DNA from: Nitrospirae bacterium RBG_13_39_12
GTDB lineage: Bacteria > Nitrospirota > Thermodesulfovibrionia > Thermodesulfovibrionales > SM23-35
Assembly: GCA_001805125.1 (NCBI GenBank)
Contig: MHEF01000080.1
Location: 8,090-20,662, forward strand
DNA: 12,573 nucleotides
Reading direction: 5' to 3'
Shown: in pieces, positions 7,284 through 12,573 of the stretch
How positions within the stretch are numbered: the first letter of the stretch is position 1
Layout of the letters: each line of letters opens with the position of its first letter
The notes under the pieces: generated by a model
Seen by the model: only the letters and a program-made list of their open reading frames with translations
What the model was told of the DNA's origin: nothing
The model's database searches: none
Translations under genes and position numbers: made by a program

Positions 7284-7601
7284 ATTTTCAAAATATAACA
7301 ACTGAAAAATAATCAAGATTTTTGTTTTATCTTATATTTATGTAAACTTTTTTCATTTTTCTAAAAACTCTTTGCCCTAATGCTTCATTAATGTTACATA
7401 AAGTTTAATGTATGACTTTATATGGTCATTTTCTTGAAATGCTCGTCAAACTCAGATCTCTTTACTCCAACTTTTAAATATGTATATTTTTTAGAAAGGT
7501 TTTTCACTTATAGAATTGATGTCAATTATGACTGTTGTTGACTTTAAAGATTATATTTACTTCTGAAACGAATAATGTAATAATATTCAAAATCAGAGAA
7601 T
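7284..7601. other. AT-rich intergenic stretch
   Basis: No gene, RNA or strong terminator is seen. A weak AAGAT/ATCTT pairing after the upstream gene is too short to call a terminator. ATAAAG and CTTTAT (7398-7403, 7416-7421) form a small inverted repeat. Confidence 0.5.
7528..7557 (+). promoter_or_regulatory. Possible promoter for the three-TM protein gene
   Basis: ATGACT (7528-7533) and TATATT (7552-7557, five of six matches) with an 18-base spacer, ending 44 bases before the ATG at 7602. The -35 is weak and the region is AT-rich, so chance is possible. Confidence 0.3.
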
Positions 7602-8168
7602 ATGAATAATATGGAACATAACACTGATTCAGGAACATTAAAAAAATATCTTGCTTTGCTCAGATTAATTTCTGCCGTGGAAAACCGTTTGGCATGGTCG
7701 GAATTAATTTACATTTTCTTTAATCTGATTGTTCTTTTTATTACAATCAGTCTTATGTTCTATCTCAGGATTAATCAAAGCCTTTTTTCATCTGTTTTAG
7801 GATTAATTTCCTCGATGTTATTTGTGATTGTTGGTGAAACCATCTGTATTTATTGGGTTATTTCTTCAATGAGGATACAGTTAAAACTTAAACTTCGTTA
7901 TTTTCAGGCAAGGGCCATGGAGCGTAAAATGGATTCTCCAGGAGAGTATATTGTCAGCGAGGAATATATCTTTTTTGACACAAACGCTAAACTCGAAAGC
8001 TTTGATAAAAAAGAGACAGTTCAGTATCCCACGACTGGCGCCATCAGAATGGATGGTTTCGCGGGGTCAGCTAAGCCGAGGCATTTATCGTGGATTCTAC
8101 CCACTTTATTTTTTTTAATTTACTGTTCATTGTTTTTGTGGAATTTTCTAAATATTATTTTGCTCTAA
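7602..8168 (+). CDS. Unknown integral membrane protein, three predicted TM helices
   Basis: I do not recognise a family. The 188 residues show a polar N-terminus, two adjacent hydrophobic segments (about 35-55 and 63-90), a long cytosolic-looking stretch (about 91-160) that begins basic (MRIQLKLKLRYFQARAMERK) and includes GEYIVSEEYIFF, and a third hydrophobic segment at the very end (163-187). By the positive-inside rule the basic loop after TM2 is cytoplasmic. The ATG at 7602 has only a weak upstream GAGA; ATG 7611 is an alternative. It converges on the UPF0182 gene with 27 bases between stops. Codon use and AT bias resemble the surroundings. The gene is likely real; its function is open. 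Confidence 0.8.
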   Translation: MNNMEHNTDSGTLKKYLALLRLISAVENRLAWSELIYIFFNLIVLFITISLMFYLRINQSLFSSVLGLISSMLFVIVGETICIYWVISSMRIQLKLKLRYFQARAMERKMDSPGEYIVSEEYIFFDTNAKLESFDKKETVQYPTTGAIRMDGFAGSAKPRHLSWILPTLFFLIYCSLFLWNFLNIILL

Positions 8169-8195
8169 AACCTCTAAAAATATTTTGCTTGTTTT

Positions 8196-10877
8196 TTATT
8201 TTGACATCTTTCTCAGTATCTGTCCTAGTTTTTTAATCTGTTCGCCATAACCTGTCCAATCTCCCTGCCTCAGGAGTTCATTTGCCCTTTCAAATGTCCG
8301 CATAGCCTCTTTTGCAAGTTCATTAATAGACCCCCTGATATCTTCGGTTACCTTTTCTCTGGTAGAAAAAGCACCTCTTCTTTCGAACAACCGCTGAAGA
8401 CCGAGTTCAAGGTTTTCTTCCATAACAACGTTGTTTTCATAGGCAAGTATAACCCTCCTCATTTCCGGCAATCCTCCCTTGTCTTCAGCAGCCAGATATA
8501 AAGGCTGAACATATAAAAGTGAGCTTTCTATAGGGATTACAAGAAGACTTCCTCTTATGACCTGAGAGCCGCGTTGTCCCCATAGAGTTAATTGCTGAGA
8601 TATGTATGAATCCTGGTCGATACGGGCATCGATCTGTCTGGGACCAAATACGAGTCTATCCCTTGGGAATGTATAGACGATTAATTTTCCATATTCAGGT
8701 TCATCACACCTTGCTGAAAGCCATGCTGCAAGATTATCTCTTTTGGAAGGTGTATACGGTAGAAGTAAAATATATTCTTCTTTTTTCTCTTCCGGAAGTT
8801 TCATTATTGTGTAATAGGGCTCTATAGTCTTATCGCTGTAAGCGGGTATTTCCCACAAATCCTCCTTGTTATAAAAAACCTTCGGATCGGTCATATGGAA
8901 AGTAGAGTACATTGTTGCCTGTACCTGAAGAAAACCCTTTGGGTACCTTACATGTTTTCTTAGGTCATCTTGTATTTCTGACATTGGTTTGAAAAGCTCA
9001 GGAAAAATAGCGCTATAAACCTTAATAATAACATCTTCAGGGTCACTCACATAAAATTTAACTGAACCATTATAAGAATCCACCAAAACTTTAACGGAAT
9101 TTCTCATGTAATTGATGTTTTTATTTAATGGCTTTGAATAAGGGACTCTGTTAGATATTGTATATGCATCTACAATCCAGAACAATTTGCCATCTTCAGA
9201 TACTACAATATAAGGATCTGAGTCATAAAGAAGGAATGGTGCTATGCGGCGAACCCTGTCTATAATGTTTCTGTTATATAGAACTCTGCTTTTAGGGGTG
9301 ATATCAGACGAAAGAATAAATTTGGCAGTATTAAACTTCATGGCGAAAACGGACTTTTTCAGGAAGGATGATATTTCTACACCACCGCTGCCTTCGTATG
9401 AAGTATGTATGTTTCCTTCAGAGGTCGGGTAGTCGAACTCCGGAACCTTTGTCTTTACAATTACATAATCGCTTGAAAGTTCACCAAAATATATCTCCGG
9501 CCTTGTTATCTTTATATCTACAGAGGATACAGGAGGTATGTCTTTGACAATGAATTCAGGCAGTCCCTCCCTTGAGATTCTGCTGACAGGGCTCATTGTG
9601 ATTCCAATGCCATGGGTAAAAACTATTTTTTCATTAATCCAAGACTTACTGGGAAGGTCATCGTAGGATAATTCCCGCGGAGACAACATAATCTGCATAT
9701 ATTGACCATCAATATTATATCTGTCATTGTCGACGTCGTTAAATTTATAGTATGTTCTTATCTGTTGGAGCTGACTGTTAGTCCTGAGGAGAGGTGCATC
9801 ATCCCATAACCTGATGTTTTTAATGGTAGCATTGTTTTTTTCAATATCTTCAGCTGTCAGATTGTAGGAAACGTCAAACGGCCTGACTTCTATCCTCTCC
9901 AGGTCATAACCAAACCTGGTGAATTTAATATGGTGCTCTATAAATTCCTTCTCAAGTACAAGTTCATTGGGTGTGACCTTCAGATTCTGTAGTAGGGCAG
10001 GGTATATCATAAAGCCAACTGCATATACAATTGCTGTAAGACCCAACGGCAAGAACGCCATTTTCCATGAACCCTTAAAAACCCCTAGGATTAACAGAAC
10101 ACCGCTCAAAAGTGTAAGGACAATCAGGAGTCGTAAAATAAAGAACCTTGCATGGATATCCGCATATCCTGCTCCAAAGATTATGCTATGTTTTGAAAAA
10201 AGAAGATTGTACTGGTCGAGATAAAAGCCGATGGCTGTATTTATAATGAGTAATCCGGCAAGGATTCCGAGGTGCTTTTTGATCTTTTTATCGATTAATA
10301 TATTTTTTTCTCTTGAGGCAATGCCTCCCCTGAGAAGATAATTCAGCGACACAATAAAGAGCGTTGCTGTGATTAAAAAACCTGAAAAACCTTTAATGGA
10401 TTCAAATAGTGGGAGTTCAAAAAGATAAAATCCTATGTCCTTACTGAAGATAGGATCACTTATCCCTACATTAATACGGTTTTGAAAAGTTAAGACTTCC
10501 TGCCATATAGAACTGACCCCAATGCCAATGAATAAACCTGATATTATTCCCAAAATCAAACTTAAAGGCTTAACCCACTTATTTAGCATCTCAATGTTTA
10601 GTGAAATCTTTGCTTGCTCATTCAAGATCAGATTAATTGGTGAGAAATTTGATCTGTTTGCAGTAATTACATTAATTAAGATAAAAGCGATAGAAAAAAG
10701 ACTAAATAATGTAGCAAGGATAATCTTGGTGGACAGAATTTTTGTGAAGACACCTGAATAGTTGAGTTCATTGAAGAAAAGCCAGTTTGTGTAAAGATCT
10801 ATTATTGTTACGTTCCCTAATATAAAAAGAAAAAATAGGGAAACTGCAAATATAACGAATGTTCTGTTCCTCTTCAT
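8196..10877 (-). CDS. UPF0182 family (COG1615) large membrane protein
   Basis: An 893-residue protein with seven hydrophobic segments in the N-terminal third (about 7-27, 47-71, 102-124, 162-182, 202-220, 246-268, 272-296), followed by a large soluble part of about 600 residues that is probably extracytoplasmic. Family signatures are the WLFFNELNYSGVF stretch after TM1, ISDPIFSKDIGFYLFELPLF before TM4, RLWDDAPLL, THGIGITMSPV, PEIYFGE, RIAPFLLYDSDPYIV and ATMYSTFHMTDPKVFYN. The length is typical of the family (about 900-1000), and the C-terminus ends in a helical Glu/Arg-rich region. The molecular function of UPF0182 proteins is not known to me. The ATG at 10877 has a GGGGG ribosome site (complement of 10885-10889) at 7-base spacing. 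The gene stands alone. The family assignment is strong. Confidence 0.94.
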   Translation of the reverse strand: MKRNRTFVIFAVSLFFLFILGNVTIIDLYTNWLFFNELNYSGVFTKILSTKIILATLFSLFSIAFILINVITANRSNFSPINLILNEQAKISLNIEMLNKWVKPLSLILGIISGLFIGIGVSSIWQEVLTFQNRINVGISDPIFSKDIGFYLFELPLFESIKGFSGFLITATLFIVSLNYLLRGGIASREKNILIDKKIKKHLGILAGLLIINTAIGFYLDQYNLLFSKHSIIFGAGYADIHARFFILRLLIVLTLLSGVLLILGVFKGSWKMAFLPLGLTAIVYAVGFMIYPALLQNLKVTPNELVLEKEFIEHHIKFTRFGYDLERIEVRPFDVSYNLTAEDIEKNNATIKNIRLWDDAPLLRTNSQLQQIRTYYKFNDVDNDRYNIDGQYMQIMLSPRELSYDDLPSKSWINEKIVFTHGIGITMSPVSRISREGLPEFIVKDIPPVSSVDIKITRPEIYFGELSSDYVIVKTKVPEFDYPTSEGNIHTSYEGSGGVEISSFLKKSVFAMKFNTAKFILSSDITPKSRVLYNRNIIDRVRRIAPFLLYDSDPYIVVSEDGKLFWIVDAYTISNRVPYSKPLNKNINYMRNSVKVLVDSYNGSVKFYVSDPEDVIIKVYSAIFPELFKPMSEIQDDLRKHVRYPKGFLQVQATMYSTFHMTDPKVFYNKEDLWEIPAYSDKTIEPYYTIMKLPEEKKEEYILLLPYTPSKRDNLAAWLSARCDEPEYGKLIVYTFPRDRLVFGPRQIDARIDQDSYISQQLTLWGQRGSQVIRGSLLVIPIESSLLYVQPLYLAAEDKGGLPEMRRVILAYENNVVMEENLELGLQRLFERRGAFSTREKVTEDIRGSINELAKEAMRTFERANELLRQGDWTGYGEQIKKLGQILRKMSK

Positions 10878-11191
10878 TTCTGAACCCCCGATTTATATTA
10901 AAAGGTGTAAGATATCGAATAAACTTCTAATTTTAGTAAGATACTAACTGAAAAGACATTTTTTAATTTATTGTTAGTGACATTACTTATTATTTTTTAA
11001 AAAGAACTCTTATGTTTCTAAAGTATATCTTACCCTAGCAATAATATCCAGCTTACTTGGTTAATATCAAGAAAAAAGAATGCTTTGTAATTGATGTTCA
11101 ATAAAAAACAGAAGAAGACAGAATCGGGAACCCGGTAATTTGTTTGACAAGAATAAACTGAAATGGTCTTAAAAACTAGAGACCTGCTGAT

Positions 11192-11269
11192 ATGATAATA
11201 ATTAATGAAGAAAAATCAGGGAAGATTAATCAGCATGCTTTTGAATTCTATCTAAGCCGTATTGTTTAA
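11192..11269 (+). CDS. Doubtful 25-codon small ORF
   Basis: ATG to TAA encodes MIIINEEKSGKINQHAFEFY followed by five more residues. The sequence has protein-like composition with a charged N-terminal part. TTGACA (11144-11149) lies upstream and a poor AGAGA (11178-11182) could serve as a ribosome site. It may be a microprotein, a remnant of a larger gene or chance. Low confidence. Confidence 0.2.
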   Translation: MIIINEEKSGKINQHAFEFYLSRIV

Positions 11270-11300
11270 AACAAAAAATATACTTTTAACAGAATAGCGG

Positions 11301-11317
11301 CTTGTAAGGCATACAAG
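11301..11317 (-). terminator. Hairpin downstream of the leftward small gene
   Basis: Perfect 6-bp stem (CTTGTA/TACAAG) with a 5-base loop, starting 46 bases past the stop of the gene at 11363. T-rich sequence appears only further on, so it is at best a weak terminator. Confidence 0.3.
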
Positions 11318-11362
11318 TCCTATCAGTACAATATCTTGTCCTCAAGCTGCGCAAACAGATTT

Positions 11363-11614
11363 TCAGCTATCCAACCTGCCATTGTGTTCAAATTGACCAC
11401 ACATCTTAACCATTCTTAACAGAATCTGCTTGAATGGTGCCAGAGACAATTCGTCTTCCATGTTCGAAATAATCTCAAAATCCTCTCCAAGCTGGCTGTC
11501 AAACATTATAAGAGTCCATTCTGGAAGGCCATACTGAATTGCGATGTCGTTAATGGCTTTCATAATAGCCTGAACCCGTCTGTAACCTGTTACCTCTGCT
11601 TGACAATTTAGCAT
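11363..11614 (-). CDS. Small protein of unknown function (83 aa)
   Basis: I do not recognise it. The start at 11614 is chosen because a full AAGGAGG Shine-Dalgarno (complement of 11623-11629) lies 8 bases before it; an in-frame ATG ten codons earlier (11644) would place that site inside the gene. The protein begins MLNCQAEVTGYRRVQAIMKA. A helix is likely over residues 11-29, followed by a strand-like PEWTLIMFDS, a short FEIISNMEDE segment, and a second helix (APFKQILLRMVKM). It contains Cys4 and Cys72, has no signal peptide and no membrane segment, and is probably cytosolic. It is isolated between two gene-poor stretches. The near-perfect ribosome site and the alternating helix/strand pattern support a real gene. 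Confidence 0.65.
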   Translation of the reverse strand: MLNCQAEVTGYRRVQAIMKAINDIAIQYGLPEWTLIMFDSQLGEDFEIISNMEDELSLAPFKQILLRMVKMCGQFEHNGRLDS

Positions 11615-12116
11615 TGCCTTATCCTCCTTTTTTAGGTGAAGCAATAATCATGCCTTTCTGCACATAATTTTTGTAATTGCCATGTATGCAGGAACCAGGC
11701 TTTATTACACAAAGACGTAACTATTTAAAATTAAAAAGTAATAATGCTTTTGAAAAATATTTTGGATTTTATGTTGGAAAGAAAAAGCATTGAAAATAAA
11801 TGAGATGTGTTCAAGAAATTCTATTAATTTCTGTAAAAATATACACAATATTTCAGTATTTTTAGTATATTAGCTGTAGTAGAGTTTAAGTATTTTTGTA
11901 ACTATATTGTAAATCCAGGTTGCGTGTTAACAGAGGATGCCATTTTACAATTAAGACCTTTGTACTACACAGAATGAACATTAAAGCACTTATTCCCGGA
12001 CAGTACTTGCCATACTCTTGTCTGTGTATGCCCCCCCCATAGAGTTGTCTATAAATATGTCTAAGGGGATACTATGATTATAGAATGTAGTTAATTTAAT
12101 ACTAAAAGGTGAAGAT
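11615..12116. other. AT-rich intergenic stretch between divergent small genes
   Basis: Very AT-rich from about 11720 to 11910. It contains AGAAATT-N5-AATTTCT (11814-11832), a perfect 7-bp inverted repeat. A run of eight C (12031-12038) stands out against the AT-rich background. TGTCTA is repeated directly at 12046-12051 and 12058-12063. No gene or RNA is recognised. The promoters of both flanking divergent genes should lie here. Confidence 0.5.
12045..12073 (+). promoter_or_regulatory. Possible promoter for the coiled-coil protein gene
   Basis: TTGTCT (12045-12050) and GATACT (12068-12073) with a 17-base spacer, each four of six matches to consensus, 43 bases upstream of the GTG start. Weak call. 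Confidence 0.3.
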
Positions 12117-12503
12117 GTGAGCAAAAAAGAAGAATTTAAAATATTAGTTGATAAGATTTTAAATGAAAATGCACAGACAGGAACTATAAAGGACGAAATT
12201 CTGCTAAGCACAACCAATGTGTTGCAGATGCTGACTAATCTTGACCAACAGATTGAAGAACAGAAAGAATATATAAACAGTCTGGGGAAAAAGGTAAAGG
12301 CATTGGAAGGAAACTTCAAGACCCTGATTAAATCATTAGTAGCATCGGGATATATTAATTTAGGCGAAAGAAGAAAACTGATGAAAAGGAATATCCTTAC
12401 CCAGGAGGCACTTGTTATTTTATTAAGAAAGAAGCGTGTTATAAGTTCAAAGGACTTGATTACAGAGATAAAAAGGCTAAAAACAGATAAACTTAAGGAA
12501 TAG
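12117..12503 (+). CDS. Unknown 128-aa coiled-coil protein
   Basis: Unrecognised. It starts with GTG after AAGGTG (12106-12111) at 5-base spacing; the overlapping ATG at 12115 is followed at once by TGA, so GTG is the sensible start. The protein is Lys-rich. Residues 1-30 form a charged helical lead; about 34-75 (NVLQMLTNLDQQIEEQKEYI onward) look like a coiled coil likely to oligomerise; the C-terminal part (ASGYINLGERRKL, then TQEALVILLRKKRVISSKDL) reads as short helices with a pattern seen in many small helix-turn-helix-like domains. No membrane segment, signal peptide or cysteine is present. It is the last gene of the window, and the final 70 bases hold nothing I can name. A DNA- or partner-binding role is possible but unproven. 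Confidence 0.75.
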   Translation: MSKKEEFKILVDKILNENAQTGTIKDEILLSTTNVLQMLTNLDQQIEEQKEYINSLGKKVKALEGNFKTLIKSLVASGYINLGERRKLMKRNILTQEALVILLRKKRVISSKDLITEIKRLKTDKLKE

Positions 12504-12573
12504 GTTGGCCATATGACCTGTCCATGAATAATTAAATAAGGGATTTTCTGTCTGTTATCGGACTTTAAGAGGG

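Larger units (their letters stand above)
10878..11362. other. AT-rich intergenic stretch upstream of the UPF0182 gene
   Basis: Must hold the leftward promoter of the UPF0182 gene, though no clear -35/-10 pair stands out. It contains TTAGTA-AGA-TACTAA (10933-10947), a perfect 6-bp palindrome about 60 bases upstream of that gene's ATG and a candidate operator. It also contains CGGG-AA-CCCG (11125-11134), a perfect TTGACA (11144-11149) without a good -10, the 25-codon ORF listed separately, and the hairpin CTTGTA-AGGCA-TACAAG (11301-11317) just past the end of the leftward small gene. No RNA gene is recognised. Confidence 0.5.

Noticed and set aside
7007..7291. Minus-strand frame rich in Pro, Gly and Cys opposite the YXWGXW repeats
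   Set aside because: It arises from the complement of the W-P-G-H-W repeat codons, with no independent signal.
7310..7335. Possible terminator after the YXWGXW gene
   Set aside because: Only a 5-bp AT-only pairing is available; not stable enough to call.
11744..11803. 19-codon ORF starting MLLKNILDFM
   Set aside because: No ribosome site, very AT-rich context and too short to support.
11990..12319. Minus-strand frame of 109 codons overlapping the coiled-coil gene and the C8 tract
   Set aside because: The plus-strand frame has a ribosome site and a coherent coiled-coil pattern; the minus frame has a Phe/Ser-rich shadow composition.

Overview
The window looks like ordinary chromosome from a Gram-negative, probably anaerobic bacterium with AT-rich DNA. 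It holds a groEL 3' end, a mltG-ispG-panC cluster, a corrinoid-activator-type (RACo/DUF4445) protein, a YXWGXW-repeat secreted protein and a UPF0182 membrane protein. Together these suggest a lineage such as Nitrospirota or a Desulfobacterota relative. That placement is inference from gene content; no marker was compared with a database. I found no rRNA, tRNA, CRISPR array, transposase, integrase or phage structural gene.

Layout. (1) Positions 1-1064: the 3' two thirds of groEL, closed by a very strong 19-bp-stem intrinsic terminator. (2) Positions 1263-4542: a tightly packed rightward cluster of mltG (peptidoglycan glycan-strand release), ispG (isoprenoid precursor synthesis, overlapping mltG), panC (pantothenate/CoA synthesis) and a 112-aa cysteine-free protein that looks thioredoxin-like. 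The intergenic gaps are negative or a few bases, so one transcript is likely. (3) Positions 4540-4634: a nested inverted repeat between this cluster and the converging leftward gene 4657-6528, a ferredoxin-ASKHA fusion of the RACo type. (4) Positions 6529-6845: an AT-rich divergent control region with a near-consensus sigma70 promoter and two TGTTTA/TAAACA inverted pairs. It drives a small exported protein built from W-[IV]-P-G-H-W repeats. (5) Positions 7602-8168: an unrecognised three-TM protein, converging on a long leftward UPF0182 gene (8196-10877). (6) Positions 10878-12573: a sparse AT-rich segment with two small genes of unknown function (11363-11614 leftward, 12117-12503 rightward), a doubtful 25-codon ORF and little else.

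Functionally, the left half is housekeeping: protein folding, cell-wall synthesis, isoprenoid and CoA precursors. The RACo-like protein implies a corrinoid methyltransferase or a corrinoid iron-sulfur protein elsewhere in the genome, for example in a Wood-Ljungdahl pathway. The right half holds envelope-associated or unknown proteins. I do not see a convincing new multi-gene system. The most promising leads are the Cys-less thioredoxin-like protein tied to panC, the operator-like repeats in front of the YXWGXW gene, the nested hairpin element at 4540-4634 and the two orphan small genes at the right end.
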